Source: Arsenophonus nasoniae DSM 15247 (lineage in GTDB: Bacteria > Pseudomonadota > Gammaproteobacteria > Enterobacterales > Enterobacteriaceae). From it: DNA of 64,000 bases. The DNA is taken from NCBI RefSeq assembly GCF_000429565.1, contig NZ_AUCC01000004.1, forward strand, positions 28,165 to 92,164. Direction: 5' to 3'. This document shows, in pieces, positions 17,299-27,100 of this stretch. Each line of letters opens with the position of its first letter. Position 1 is the first letter of the stretch. Position numbers and translations under genes: made by a program. The notes below the pieces were generated by a model. The model did not search any database and had not been told where the DNA came from. It saw only the letters and a list, made by a program, of their open reading frames with translations.

Positions 17299-18015
17299 TC
17301 AGAACTTTAAATGCTCAGCGCGTACAATCATTGCCAATCCTGTCGTCAATTGTACTCGAACACCATCCTTAGCTATCTCAAGCACTGACGCATCTACAAT
17401 ACTTTGGCCAACCATAACCTTTAATACTTGACCAACTTTTAATGTAGAAATATCCGTTACTGATTGTAATTTGGTTAGATTAGCCGTTTTACTATTATGG
17501 GCTTTTTTAGCTTGATTTTTAGAGTAAGAATAATGTTTATTTTTTTTATTTATTTCCTTGGTCGTTGAGCGCAAGGCCCCATTTCTCTTGCTAGAAGTTG
17601 CCGGTAAAGCTTTTTCGTTATCTGTCTTAGGTGCTTTCTGTTGAAATTCCCGTTTTTTTAATTTTTGCTCGGTACGTTGAGCATGGATACGAGCCTTTGC
17701 TTCAATCAACTGTTGACGTGCATACGCCACATGTTCTGTTTCCAAATCACCACAATCATTACCATCCAGATCAACACGTTTAGCACCTTCTTTGACACCA
17801 TAAAGATAACGCCAACTAGAAGTATACATCCGCAAAGCAGATCGCAATTGAGTTTTACTGATGCCATCCTCTTCAGTCAGTCTCGCCACAATATCCTGAA
17901 AGATTCCAATCTTCAGTGGACGAGCCTCACCTTCAGCAATAAAGCAGTGAGGAAAACGCTTAGCCAAAAAAGCAATTATTTCTTTACTACTATTCAACTT
18001 AGGTTGATTTTCCAT
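17299..18015 (-). CDS. proQ: RNA chaperone ProQ
   Basis: The 238-residue protein has the N-terminal FinO/ProQ RNA-binding domain (about 1-120, with [20 protein letters not shown] and [20 protein letters not shown]). A long basic Lys/Asn/Gln linker (about 125-185) and a C-terminal Tudor-like domain (about 185-238, [20 protein letters not shown]) follow. It binds structured sRNAs and mRNA 3' ends and supports ProP expression in E. coli. It sits directly upstream of prc on the same strand, the usual arrangement. Confidence 0.93.
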   Translation of the reverse strand: MENQPKLNSSKEIIAFLAKRFPHCFIAEGEARPLKIGIFQDIVARLTEEDGISKTQLRSALRMYTSSWRYLYGVKEGAKRVDLDGNDCGDLETEHVAYARQQLIEAKARIHAQRTEQKLKKREFQQKAPKTDNEKALPATSSKRNGALRSTTKEINKKNKHYSYSKNQAKKAHNSKTANLTKLQSVTDISTLKVGQVLKVMVGQSIVDASVLEIAKDGVRVQLTTGLAMIVRAEHLKF

Positions 18016-18110
18016 GAAATTTCCTGATTACAACGGTTTTGCCAACCAACGTAGGCATGAACAGGCGATATTATAATAGCGTTGCAGACAATTGCCACGC
18101 AAACCAACTG

Positions 18111-18609
18111 TTAAATTACATTAATTTGTGGATATTTTGCTATAACACACGCTTTCAAGTGGTTACAAAGTATTACAACTAAGGCTTTCAGACCATTTTC
18201 ATCCTCTTCATCAAAACGATCAAAAATAGGACTATCAATGTCTAATACACCTATTAACTGTCCATCGACTTACAGCGGCAAAACTCTCTCTGAACGACTG
18301 AGACTATCACAAGTAATATGCCCGGCAAAAGAATGGACATCGGCAATACGCTGTACTCTATTTTCTATAAAAAGCGGTCCCACAAACACCTTTTCCTTGC
18401 GCAATACGCACACATGCAACTTTACCCTGAAAAGGCCCAAGCACAAGCGTATCACGACTTTTCAGATAAAACCCTAGCCAATTAATATTATCTAATTTTT
18501 CAAAAAGTAGTGCACTGGTATTGGCGAGTGTGGCAATAAAATCATATTCACCAGCAAATAAGCTAGTTAAATCACATGAAAGATCATGATAAAAGGCTTT
18601 TTTTCCCAT
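18111..18609 (-). pseudogene. msrC: Broken msrC (free methionine-(R)-sulfoxide reductase, YebR)
   Basis: The first part (18358-18609) reads MGKKAFYHDLSCDLTSLFAG ... GKVACVRIAQGKGVCGTAF, the GAF-fold start of MsrC. Homology then shifts to another frame near the A-run at about 18360 (FIENRVQRIADVHSFAGHIT CDSLSRSERVLPL). It hits a TAA at 18270-18272 and continues in that same frame as VDGQLIGVLDIDSPIFDRFD to a TAA at 18111. One frameshift plus one nonsense codon therefore inactivate it. The active-site Cys codons survive. Its place after proQ matches E. coli. The cell would lack repair of free Met-R-sulfoxide by this route. Confidence 0.9.
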
Positions 18610-19171
18610 AACATTCCGTTTGTCAAATTTTACATATACTCATCTGGCAGATAAGAAATCACCAATATGGCAATTTTTATCTCTCAAGGCTAACAATTCG
18701 CACTATTAATCGTGATATTTTTTAACTTATTGTAATTTAATTGGCCGGTCAAATCACACAATAAATGAAAACTAATTCAAATTTTAGCTAATTATTAATT
18801 ATGAAATAAGATTCAATAAAAAAATTATAAACATTTTTAGTAATAACATATAACAAAAAAACCAGCGATAATTGTTTTGGCTACCTACCACTTTTATTTT
18901 CTCAACCTAAAAGCTATTTCTATTTAAATTAGCAATATTGACTCAAAGCAACTTATTTGTAAGTTAGTAGCTTGTTATTTCGCCTAAAGTACATTTTCCA
19001 TCAATACAAAAATTATTTAAAACGGTTAATTTTCAATAAATAATAGTAAAAAGCCGGCAATTTACCGCTGTGGCAATTATTTTGGAAAAGAGTTCCATTT
19101 ATACTATTCTAAGAACTTAAAGTATTTATAGTGATTTATTAACATTTGAATAATTAGTGGGGATCACTTAT
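18610..19171. other. Intergenic region between msrC remnant and yebV
   Basis: About 560 bp, AT-rich, without a recognisable gene. The yebV promoter should lie in the last 100 bp. Nothing else seen. Confidence 0.5.
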
Positions 19172-19405
19172 ATGAAAAGAGCAAAACTAAAAATTTCCAC
19201 CTATGTTATTGATGATGCACTCTTGTCTGACGCAGCTGAAAATACTATCAGTATTCCATGTGAATCAGATACTGAATTTTGTATGCAACTTGATGGCTGG
19301 GATGAAAATACGAGTATCCCAGCCACGCTAGATAATAAACCGGTTCTTCTCTATCGCCAGTACTATGATAAAAAAAAGCATCATTGGGTTATGAGAATAG
19401 TTTAA
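19172..19405 (+). CDS. yebV: DUF1480 family protein YebV
   Basis: This 77-residue protein contains ISTYVIDDALLSDAAENTIS, IPCESDTEFCMQLDGWDENT and YDKKKHHWVMRIV, which follow E. coli YebV (78 residues) throughout. Function unknown; predicted small soluble protein. The GTG at 19157 is an alternative start, but the GGGG just after it is the ribosome site for the ATG at 19172. The convergent sRNA gene sdsR ends just downstream. Confidence 0.85.
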   Translation: MKRAKLKISTYVIDDALLSDAAENTISIPCESDTEFCMQLDGWDENTSIPATLDNKPVLLYRQYYDKKKHHWVMRIV

Positions 19406-19418
19406 TCACAATAGCATC

Positions 19419-19512
19419 AAAAAAGAGACCGAGCTAATTCCAATACTCGGTCTTGGGAAATGGCTCTAGAGAGCCGTGCGCTAAAATGTGTCATAGAGAC
19501 GTAACAAAATGC
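19419..19512 (-). ncRNA. sdsR: Small RNA SdsR (RyeB)
   Basis: On the minus strand the segment TTTTAGCGCACGGCTCTC (19486-19469) followed by AGAGCCATTTCCC matches the conserved core of SdsR. It continues into a terminator hairpin AGACCGAG (19453-19446) / CTCGGTCT (19433-19426) ending in TTTTTT, the same layout as in E. coli where the stem is AGACCGA/TCGGTCT. TAGTAT at 19524-19519 is a plausible -10 placing the 5' end near 19512. SdsR is a sigma-S-dependent, Hfq-bound RNA found across enterobacteria that represses porins, tolC and mutS mRNAs. yebY lies just beyond, as in E. coli. Confidence 0.85.
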
Positions 19513-19792
19513 TATTTAATACTAGCTGTCAGTCACAAAATTAGCTAGCGACATAAACATATTCATTACATTAAATTAACATTGATTGTTTTTATAGAAC
19601 AAAATATTTGACTAGTGTAAATTAAATTTGAATTGCCCATATTTTCTATCAAATATCAAATATACTCGATATGTTATGTTAAAGTTTGTGGCTGCAAAAA
19701 TTAACCAATTTTTGCAGGATCGTCTTTATTTAAATAACATCTCCACCCAAACTATTTTTGATAGATACTATAAATCAATCAATAATTTTTAA

Positions 19793-20140
19793 TTAGTTTT
19801 TACAAAGATTTTGCGCGGTTTTGAGTATCGGTGTAATATCTATTTTCTGTTGTGCTAAATTCGCAGGTTCGAGTAAAATAGCTGAAAGTGGTGATCCGAT
19901 AATTTGGCGCTTTTTTACCTGCTCCACCGCTATATTATTAAGAGGATATTGCATTAATGTACTAGGATTTATAACAAATAATGCGCCATTGGGTCGGCAC
20001 TCAAGCATAACTTCCTCACGCTTAAAAATCCATTTGTCACCAAACTGTTTTTTACTCACCGTTACAATTGGTGGTGCTGAAATGACAGGAAATGAGACTA
20101 TTATTGTTAATAGTAATACTAATCTACTAAACTTTACCAT
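19793..20140 (-). CDS. yebY: DUF2511 family periplasmic protein YebY
   Basis: The 115-residue protein has a signal peptide (about 1-21, ending VISA) and the family core KREEVMLECRPNGALFVINP STLMQYPLN, ending in QNLCKN; the two Cys are conserved with E. coli YebY (113 residues). It is an exported small protein, linked to copper handling in Salmonella/E. coli contexts; the role is not firmly known. Stands alone between sdsR and ftnA. Confidence 0.85.
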   Translation of the reverse strand: MVKFSRLVLLLTIIVSFPVISAPPIVTVSKKQFGDKWIFKREEVMLECRPNGALFVINPSTLMQYPLNNIAVEQVKKRQIIGSPLSAILLEPANLAQQKIDITPILKTAQNLCKN

Positions 20141-20277
20141 ATCAATATTTCCTTATCATTTATAATGATGAAACACTATTACTTACAATATCTTTCATAT
20201 TATTAGAAATAATTATTACAATCATTTTTATTTTTTATTGAGCAAGAAGAAAAAATAAAATGCTAAATAATAATAGA

Positions 20278-20315
20278 GAAAATAAACTTCCCACTTGTAC
20301 GCAAAATGGGAAGTT
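20278..20315 (-). terminator. Terminator of ftnA
   Basis: A 9-bp perfect stem AACTTCCCA (20285-20293) / TGGGAAGTT (20307-20315), followed on the minus strand by TATTTTCTC, 6 bp after the ftnA stop. Confidence 0.8.
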
Positions 20316-20320
20316 ATCAA

Positions 20321-20824
20321 TTAAGCATGCACAGCGTTAGACATGCCTTTCAACTCTTTATCTAATAAAAATAGTGATTTACCATCTTCTCCAACTAGCT
20401 CAAATTTATCCAAAATTGATTTGAATAACTTCTCTTCTTCATGCTGTTCAGCAACATACCACTGCAAAAAATTAAATGTCGAGTAGTCTTTCATCTCCAA
20501 TGCAAGATCAACAAGTGCATTAATTTCATGTGTAATATTTTGTTCATGTAGATAAGTTTTTTCAAAAACCTCTTTTACTAAATTAAATTTCCCAGTTGGC
20601 GCATCAATTTGACCTAATATCGGCATTTCGCCAGTATCACTAAGATAATTGAATAAACGTTGCATATGCTCCATCTCTTCCTGAGAATGCGTTTTTAAAA
20701 ACACCGCAGCACCCTCAAAACCTTTATAGTTACACCATGCACTCATTTGAAGATAGAAATTTGCTGAAAAAAACTCTAAGTTAAGCTGTTTATTTAATTT
20801 TTTAACCATCTCTTGCTGCAACAT
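20321..20824 (-). CDS. ftnA: Non-heme ferritin FtnA
   Basis: This 167-residue four-helix ferritin forms 24-subunit cytoplasmic iron-storage shells. Ferroxidase ligands are visible: Glu in [13 protein letters not shown], the [12 protein letters not shown] motif (Glu, Glu, His) and the [16 protein letters not shown] segment (Glu, His, Glu). Length and sequence match E. coli FtnA (165). It starts at 20824 with an AGGAA sequence upstream. Monocistronic. Confidence 0.93.
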   Translation of the reverse strand: MLQQEMVKKLNKQLNLEFFSANFYLQMSAWCNYKGFEGAAVFLKTHSQEEMEHMQRLFNYLSDTGEMPILGQIDAPTGKFNLVKEVFEKTYLHEQNITHEINALVDLALEMKDYSTFNFLQWYVAEQHEEEKLFKSILDKFELVGEDGKSLFLLDKELKGMSNAVHA

Positions 20825-21085
20825 TGTCCATAATTCCTATGTTATTAAATAAAAATTCAATTTTATTATCTCCAGTTATGGGAATAATAAAGGTGTTGTA
20901 ATAAAAATAAAATTAAAATTAACCGTTATTTGATCAAAAACCGGGTTAAAACCGATCATTTTGATTACAAACACTATTAAAATACTATAGAGATAATAAA
21001 CAGTTACATATTTATTCAAGACAAAGCGTGTTTCGTTTACTAAAATTTATTTAGTAGTCATCTTTGTCAGATCGGAAATACGAGT

Positions 21086-21316
21086 ATGAGTTATAATCTT
21101 GCCGAATTAACAAAAGAAGAAAGAGAAAAACTAAACCTCGATCTAGCCGCTGCAAGTGTGGCTTTTAAAGAAAGGTATAATATGCCTGTTATTGCCGATA
21201 AAATTGAAGCAGAGCAAGCTCCGCATTTACGAGAACATTTCCGTAAACGACTTACTCTATTTCGTAAAATTTCTCATACGTTGGATCAATTACCTTACAT
21301 TCCGCGAAAAGGATAA
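21086..21316 (+). CDS. holE: DNA polymerase III theta subunit HolE
   Basis: This 76-residue protein is the same length as E. coli HolE; LDLAAASVAFKERYNMPVIA and HLREHFRKRL are diagnostic. Theta binds and stabilises the epsilon proofreading subunit in the Pol III core. The start at 21086 is supported by alignment to the E. coli N-terminus. A weak hairpin around 21330-21355 (ACCGACA / TGTTGGT) between holE and convergent yebF may terminate both. Confidence 0.92.
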   Translation: MSYNLAELTKEEREKLNLDLAAASVAFKERYNMPVIADKIEAEQAPHLREHFRKRLTLFRKISHTLDQLPYIPRKG

Positions 21317-21364
21317 TATCAACATTAACATACCGACAACTTTTTGCTGTTGGTTTATTAATCT

Positions 21365-21742
21365 TTAATGGATATCAATTTGATAACTAACGGTCTCATT
21401 CTGGCAATTAACAATCACCTGGTAGTTAAGATCTTTTCTCGCACCTCGAACCGTCAAAAGAATTTTATAACCATTTTTAATTGGTGTAATGCTATTGTTA
21501 TTAATCCACACCACTACCTTCGGGCCAAGTAGCTTTCTATCTTCATCCCAGTATGGTAAGCGGGTTTGAATAAAATCATTCTTCACTTTTGCGCTAATTT
21601 GCTGCTGGCTTAAATTATCACAACTGATAAATTTAGCTGTTCTTACTTCATTAATTTCAATAGGCTGAGCCATTATTGAAAAAGATACTAACGTGAATAA
21701 TATCATAGCAAGCAATATAAAAAGCCTATTCATCACTTTCAC
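21365..21742 (-). CDS. yebF: Secreted protein YebF
   Basis: This 125-residue exported protein has a signal peptide (about 1-25, ILLAMILFTLVSFSIMA). The mature domain has KFISCDNLSQQQISAKVKND, DEDRKLLGPKVVVW and RKDLNYQVIVNCQNETVSYQ, including the two Cys of YebF. In E. coli YebF is released into the medium through outer-membrane porins and overlaps the colicin M immunity protein fold. A GTG start at 21742 with AGGAG 5 nt before it is chosen; the ATG at 21733 is an alternative. Confidence 0.8.
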   Translation of the reverse strand: MKVMNRLFILLAMILFTLVSFSIMAQPIEINEVRTAKFISCDNLSQQQISAKVKNDFIQTRLPYWDEDRKLLGPKVVVWINNNSITPIKNGYKILLTVRGARKDLNYQVIVNCQNETVSYQIDIH

Positions 21743-21845
21743 ATTTACTCCTAAATATTTTCTTAAGATCAGTAAGTATAAGTAGCAGTGTAAAGGCGTA
21801 TCCTTTACATCAACAATCTGCGATCACGTAAAAAAGCTATTTTTG

Positions 21846-22016
21846 TTACTTAGGTTCATTATAAACTTGCCCTTTGGTGGCATGCTTTGCACGTATCTCC
21901 TTAGCGACCAAAGCAATTGCTTCTCCACTACTCATTCCTTTAGCCATCAATTGATGAATGCGCTCAGCTGCTTCTTGCTGCTCTTGATGATTTAACGTTG
22001 GCATTTTTGAAAACAT
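21846..22016 (-). CDS. yoaH: UPF0181 family protein YoaH
   Basis: This 56-residue protein begins [20 protein letters not shown], with the strongly conserved [19 protein letters not shown]. It matches E. coli YoaH (59 residues) and lies divergent from pabB exactly as there. Function unknown. The start at 22016 aligns with the E. coli start. Confidence 0.88.
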   Translation of the reverse strand: MFSKMPTLNHQEQQEAAERIHQLMAKGMSSGEAIALVAKEIRAKHATKGQVYNEPK

Positions 22017-22065
22017 TTATTTTTACTCATTTTTAATTTAAACATCATCATTAATATAACATTAG

Positions 22066-22081
22066 CATAGTTTGGCCTATG
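22066..22081. promoter_or_regulatory. MntR-box-like palindrome between yoaH and pabB
   Basis: CATAG-TTTGGC-CTATG has the inner half-sites and 6-nt spacing of the enterobacterial MntR site (CATAG-N6-CTATG), but its flanks (AG..AA) differ from the usual AA..TT. It lies 59 bp before pabB and 50 bp before yoaH. Regulation by manganese of either gene is not known, so this is a tentative motif call. Confidence 0.35.
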
Positions 22082-22139
22082 AAAAACGTTATTTTATGTT
22101 AGTATATTCGTTAATAACCCTTATCTTGCCTAATTAAAT

Positions 22140-23501
22140 ATGCGCCTGCAAAAAATTCAATTACCTTATTCCTTAGATGCCGCTTTAAATTATTTTCATG
22201 CTTTAGCTGACCAACCATGGGCGATGTTATTACATTCAGGTAATGCGAACCACCCACATAACCGTTTTGATATTGTGGTCGCTGATCCAATAACCACCCT
22301 AGAAACAAGAGACAATATCACGCTAATTAACCGTGAAAATGAAATAATCAGCTCGGAACTTGATCCTTTTGAGCTATTAAAAAGTGAAATGCAACATTTG
22401 AATGTCACTTTCGTAGCGAATAACGATCTTCCTTTCCAAGGCGGAGCTCTAGGTATATGGGGTTATGATTTAGGTCGGCGAATCGAAATTCTTCCCGAAC
22501 AGGCAAAAAAAGAATTAAGCTTTCCCGATATGGCGATCGGCGTTTATCTTTGGGCATTAATCGTTGATCACCATAAAAAAATAGTTACTTTGCTTAGTTA
22601 TCAAAATGTTGAACAACGCTTATCCTGGTTAGAAAACAAAACGAAAATACCCGCTAAACAGTTTCAAATGTGTGAACCATGGCAAAGTAATATGTCCGAA
22701 CAGCAATATCACCATAAAATTAGCCAAATTCATCAATATTTACGCAATGGTGATTGTTACCAAATTAATTTAGCACAACGTTTTAAAGCCAAATATCAGG
22801 GTAGTGAATGGGAGGCTTTTCTTAAACTTAATCAAAATAATCAGGCCCCTTTCTCTGCCTTTATTCGTTTAGAACAACATTGCGTACTGAGTGTATCCCC
22901 TGAACGTTTTCTGTGGCTGCACGACAATTCAATTCAAACCCGTCCGATTAAAGGCACATTACCTAGACTGACGGATACAAAAGAAGATCAAGAACAAATA
23001 AAACGTTTACAATCATCAATCAAAGATCGCGCTGAAAACGTCATGATAGTTGATTTATTGCGTAATGATATTGGTAAAGTCGCGATACCAGGGACAGTTA
23101 GTGTACCAGAACTTTTTGTGGTTGAATCTTTTCCTGCTATTCATCATCTAGTCAGCACTATCGTTGCACAATTGCCCGCTTATTATCATGCCACTGATCT
23201 ATTAAGAGCCTGCTTTCCAGGCGGCTCAATTACCGGTGCGCCGAAAATACGCTCGATGGAAATTATTGACGAACTTGAACCTCATCGGCGCCATAGCTAC
23301 TGTGGAGCGATTGGTTATATTAGTTTCTGCGGTACAATGGATACAAACATCAGCATACGTACCTTATTAACTGAAAAACAATCCCTTTATTGTTGGGCAG
23401 GCGGAGGAATTGTGGCTGATAGTACAGCTGAAAAAGAGTATCAAGAGACTTTCGATAAACTAAGTCGAATATTACCCGTACTAGAAAATAATCAACGTTA
23501 A
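22140..23501 (+). CDS. pabB: Aminodeoxychorismate synthase component I
   Basis: This 453-residue enzyme (same length as E. coli PabB) converts chorismate and glutamine-derived ammonia to 4-amino-4-deoxychorismate for folate synthesis. It partners with PabA, which is not in the window. The chorismate-binding domain is in the C-terminal two thirds: RNGDCYQINLAQRFKAKY, SPERFLWL, the catalytic Lys in RPIKGTLPR, DRAENVMIVDLLRND, FPGGSITGAPKIRSMEIIDE and AGGGIVADSTAEKEYQET. The stop overlaps the nudL start by one base (TAATG), indicating translational coupling. Confidence 0.95.
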   Translation: MRLQKIQLPYSLDAALNYFHALADQPWAMLLHSGNANHPHNRFDIVVADPITTLETRDNITLINRENEIISSELDPFELLKSEMQHLNVTFVANNDLPFQGGALGIWGYDLGRRIEILPEQAKKELSFPDMAIGVYLWALIVDHHKKIVTLLSYQNVEQRLSWLENKTKIPAKQFQMCEPWQSNMSEQQYHHKISQIHQYLRNGDCYQINLAQRFKAKYQGSEWEAFLKLNQNNQAPFSAFIRLEQHCVLSVSPERFLWLHDNSIQTRPIKGTLPRLTDTKEDQEQIKRLQSSIKDRAENVMIVDLLRNDIGKVAIPGTVSVPELFVVESFPAIHHLVSTIVAQLPAYYHATDLLRACFPGGSITGAPKIRSMEIIDELEPHRRHSYCGAIGYISFCGTMDTNISIRTLLTEKQSLYCWAGGGIVADSTAEKEYQETFDKLSRILPVLENNQR

Positions 23502-24076
23502 TGAATATATTAGATAATTTTATTAACCGATTTCAATTAATATTACCTGTTCCCACTGACGCCATCCAATCTGTCAATGACGATCACAGCAAAAAAAGTG
23601 CTGCCGTGCTATTACCCATTATTTGTAAACCTGAACCTACTCTGCTATTTACCAAAAGAACGGATAACTTACGCCTACATGCCAGTCAAATTTCTTTTCC
23701 CGGTGGAGCTCGTGAACCCAATGATCATAGCTTAATTGAAACGGCCTTACGCGAATCTTATGAAGAAATTAATATTTTACCAAATCAAGTGCAGATCCTG
23801 GGAAAAATGCAGCCAATAAAAAGCCATAGTGACTATTTAGTAACGCCTATTGTCGGATTACTATCAGCAAAGGCTTCTTATTACAAAAATCCGGCGGAAG
23901 TCGCCGTTATCTTTGAAGTACCATTGAAACATGCCCTCTCTTTAACTCATCATCATGCCATTATAATTAATGATGCCGGCAATAAAAAACGTCTATTCTT
24001 TTATCGCTATAATCAATACCTAATTTGGGGATTAACTGCAGCCATTATTAATAAGTTGGCATTACAACTGGTTTAA
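23501..24076 (+). CDS. nudL: CoA pyrophosphohydrolase NudL
   Basis: This 191-residue Nudix hydrolase of the NudL/YeaB type has the UPF0035 motif RTDNLRLHASQISFPGG directly before the Nudix box, with Nudix residues in ALRESYEEINI. The family cleaves CoA into 3',5'-ADP and phosphopantetheine. It is translated from the TAATG junction with pabB, matching the conserved pabB-nudL-sdaA order. Confidence 0.9.
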   Translation: MNILDNFINRFQLILPVPTDAIQSVNDDHSKKSAAVLLPIICKPEPTLLFTKRTDNLRLHASQISFPGGAREPNDHSLIETALRESYEEINILPNQVQILGKMQPIKSHSDYLVTPIVGLLSAKASYYKNPAEVAVIFEVPLKHALSLTHHHAIIINDAGNKKRLFFYRYNQYLIWGLTAAIINKLALQLV

Positions 24077-24245
24077 AATAGGCAAAATATAAAAAGTCTT
24101 TTTATTTTACATTTTGTTCACTAGCACTAGTAAATTTCAAAAAAAACGATAAACTGGCAATCAATTACAACACGTTAATATTACAACTATAACATTTGGT
24201 ATTAAGTGATTATTTTATCGGTTTTTATTTTTCAGGGGGTTCTTA

Positions 24246-25610
24246 GTGATCAGTGTTTTCGATATGTTTAAAGTCGGTATTGGCCCATCTAGTTCTCATA
24301 CCGTTGGACCAATGAAAGCAGGTAAAGAATTTGTCGATCAATTGATCGAAAAAAATCTACTTTCCTCTGTTACTCGTATCGCTGTTGATATTTATGGCTC
24401 CCTTTCATTAACTGGAAAGGGGCATCATACTGACATCGCTATTATTATGGGTTTAGCGGGTAATTTACCAGCAACCGTTGATATTGAATCAATAACAGAT
24501 TTTATTGCTAATGTTGAGCAAACTGAGCGTCTATCTTTAGCAAATACAAGCCATTATGTTGATTTTCCACGTCAAGGTGGAATAAATTTTCATTATAATA
24601 ATTTACCATTACACGAAAATGGCATGACCATTACCGCTTTCAATAATAATAACAAAATTTTTACTAAAACTTATTATTCGATAGGTGGTGGGTTTATTGT
24701 TGATGAAGAAAATTTTGACCAACAAACTTCTACTAATAAAGCAGTACCTAATTCTTATAACTCAGCAGCTGAACTGCTACTTCATTGTAAAACAACCGGT
24801 TTATCGGTTTCTAATCTTGTGATGAAAAACGAATTAGCGCTGCATACGAAAGAAGAAATTGATCACTATTTTGCTAATATTTGGCATACCATGCAGGCCT
24901 GCATTGCTCCAGGACTGAATACTGAAGGTATTTTACCCGGTCCTCTTCGCGTCCCTCGCCGCGCACCGGCATTACATCGCATGTTGACTGCATCTCAAAA
25001 ACTGTCTAATGATCCAATGGATATCGTTGATTTGATTAATATGTTTGCATTAGCGGTTAACGAAGAAAATGCCGCCGGTGGTCGCGTGGTAACCGCACCA
25101 ACTAATGGTGCCTGTGGCATAATTCCAGCTGTCTTATCTTACTATGATCACTGTATTGAACCTGTTACACCAGCACTTTATAGCCGTTACTTTTTAGCTT
25201 CAGGGGCGATTGGTATTCTTTACAAGATGAATGCCTCTATATCAGGTGCCGAAGTTGGCTGCCAAGGAGAAGTCGGCGTTGCCTGTTCAATGGCCGCTGC
25301 TGGGCTAGCTGAATTACTAGGTGGCAATCCTGAACAAGTCTGTATAGCAGCTGAAATTGGTATGGAGCATAATTTAGGGCTAACCTGTGACCCGGTTGCG
25401 GGACAAGTTCAAGTCCCTTGCATTGAACTTAACGCAATTGCGTCAGTTAAAGCGATTAATGCGGCAAGAATGGCACTACGCAGAACAAGTGAACCACGCA
25501 TTTCTTTAGATAAAGTCATCGAAACCATGTATGAAACAGGTAAAGATATGAATGCTAAATACCGTGAAACTTCTCGTGGCGGTTTAGCTATTAAAGTCCA
25601 ATGTGATTAA
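24246..25610 (+). CDS. sdaA: L-serine dehydratase (ammonia-lyase), iron-sulfur type
   Basis: This 454-residue enzyme converts L-serine to pyruvate and ammonia. The beta domain begins [20 protein letters not shown]. The alpha domain has [40 protein letters not shown] and [20 protein letters not shown], whose Cys residues ligate the [4Fe-4S] cluster. The start is GTG at 24246 with GGGGG seven to eight bases upstream. The length equals E. coli SdaA. Confidence 0.95.
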   Translation: MISVFDMFKVGIGPSSSHTVGPMKAGKEFVDQLIEKNLLSSVTRIAVDIYGSLSLTGKGHHTDIAIIMGLAGNLPATVDIESITDFIANVEQTERLSLANTSHYVDFPRQGGINFHYNNLPLHENGMTITAFNNNNKIFTKTYYSIGGGFIVDEENFDQQTSTNKAVPNSYNSAAELLLHCKTTGLSVSNLVMKNELALHTKEEIDHYFANIWHTMQACIAPGLNTEGILPGPLRVPRRAPALHRMLTASQKLSNDPMDIVDLINMFALAVNEENAAGGRVVTAPTNGACGIIPAVLSYYDHCIEPVTPALYSRYFLASGAIGILYKMNASISGAEVGCQGEVGVACSMAAAGLAELLGGNPEQVCIAAEIGMEHNLGLTCDPVAGQVQVPCIELNAIASVKAINAARMALRRTSEPRISLDKVIETMYETGKDMNAKYRETSRGGLAIKVQCD

Positions 25611-25646
25611 TGTAGCATACACCTTAAAATATATTTTTTTTCATTT

Positions 25647-25680
25647 AATAACCCTTAATATAGAAAGGGTTATTTTTATT
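25647..25680 (+). terminator. Terminator of sdaA
   Basis: Stem AATAACCCTT (25647-25656) / AAGGGTTATT (25665-25674) with an 8-nt loop, followed by TTTATT. Confidence 0.8.
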
Positions 25681-26058
25681 TATCACACTTCTTCCTATTC
25701 AATTAGTTAAAAAATCTCCCCTAGATTAAAGTACAGTTTATATTCATAGAATTACTAATTAAAATTTATTATTATTTCACACAGGATAATAACAACTATA
25801 ACAAAATTAAATTGATTGATAAAATTTATCTTTCTCTAAATATATTGATACGTATTTTAAATTTTCTGATCACTGGCATATTTTTTCTTATATTTAAATG
25901 ATAGTCTATAAAATTATTAATTAGTTTCAATTATGGTTAATACTTATAACATGAAAAACTATTCATACCAGTGATTATTTGATTGTATTCATCCGTTAAC
26001 GGAGAGTACACTCTAATAATTATTTTTATTATTTAATCTACTTCTAAGGGGAAAAGTA
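25681..26058. promoter_or_regulatory. Upstream region of the mannose PTS operon
   Basis: About 380 bp of AT-rich DNA before manX. AAGGGG just before the GTG start is the ribosome site. Promoter and CRP/Mlc sites are expected here from E. coli, but I cannot point to one confidently. Confidence 0.4.
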
Positions 26059-27027
26059 GTGAGTGTAGCTATTATAATTAGCACTCATGGTGTTGCTGCA
26101 AAACAGTTGCTCATGACCGCTGAAATGTTGATTGGCGAACAACAAAATGTCGCTTATATCGATTTTGTTCCAGGTGAAAACGCTGATATATTAATTGAAA
26201 AATATAATCAAAAGCTTAATGAGCTCGATGTTTCTCAAGGTGTGTTATTTTTGGTAGATATGTGGGGAGGCAGTCCATTTAACGCCGCTAGTCGCATTAT
26301 CGAAAGTAAAGATAAAGACAAATATGATATAGTTACCGGTGTTAACGTCCCCATGCTAGTTGCGACGTTACTATCCCGTGATGACGATCCTACCTTTAGT
26401 GAATTAGTTAGCACTGCTATTGAAACGGGTCGCAGTGAAATTAAAGCACTAAATAGTCTACAGACTAGCAATAAACCGCAAAATTCACCGACGCCAACTC
26501 CCCCATCACAGGTAGCCAATTCAGCTGCACAAGGTCATATGTTCATTGCCCTTGCTCGAATTGATGACCGTTTAATTCATGGTCAAGTAGCTACTCGCTG
26601 GACTAAAGAGACAAAAGTTAAGCGTATTATCGTAGTAAGTGATGAAGTTGCTAAAGATCATGTTCGTTCAACTTTATTAAAGCAGGTGGCGCCACCGGGT
26701 GTAACTGCACATGTAATCGATATAGCAAAATGTATTCGTGTCTATAATAATCCTAAGTATGCCGGTGAACGCGTTATGCTGTTATTTACCAATCCCACAG
26801 ACGTTTTACGCATTGTAGAAGGCGGCGTCGAAATAAAGTCTGTCAATATTGGTGGCATGGCCTACCGTGATGGTAAAACCCAGGTTAACAATGCGATCTC
26901 GATCGATAATGAGGATATTGAGGCTTTTAATCAATTATCTAAACGGGGCATTGAACTTGAAGCACGTAAAGTTTCAAGTGACAACAAACTGGATATGTTA
27001 ACTCTCATCAAAAAAGCAAAAAGCTGA
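26059..27027 (+). CDS. manX: Mannose PTS EIIAB component ManX
   Basis: This 322-residue cytoplasmic phosphotransfer protein has an EIIA domain with phospho-His10 in AIIISTHGVAAKQLL. A Pro/Thr/Ser linker runs from about 135 to 158 (NKPQNSPTPTPPSQ). The EIIB domain has the phospho-His at 174 in ARIDDRLIHGQVATRW. It takes phosphate from HPr and passes it to sugar transported by ManYZ; substrates in E. coli are mannose, glucose, glucosamine and related hexoses. GTG start with AAGGGG upstream. It is the first gene of the three-gene operon. Confidence 0.95.
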   Translation: MSVAIIISTHGVAAKQLLMTAEMLIGEQQNVAYIDFVPGENADILIEKYNQKLNELDVSQGVLFLVDMWGGSPFNAASRIIESKDKDKYDIVTGVNVPMLVATLLSRDDDPTFSELVSTAIETGRSEIKALNSLQTSNKPQNSPTPTPPSQVANSAAQGHMFIALARIDDRLIHGQVATRWTKETKVKRIIVVSDEVAKDHVRSTLLKQVAPPGVTAHVIDIAKCIRVYNNPKYAGERVMLLFTNPTDVLRIVEGGVEIKSVNIGGMAYRDGKTQVNNAISIDNEDIEAFNQLSKRGIELEARKVSSDNKLDMLTLIKKAKS

Positions 27028-27100
27028 GTTTTCTTTTTTGGTTATACATTCACGACTTAAAAATAGATTCACCAACGTTGTTGGTTACAGGAGATAAACA

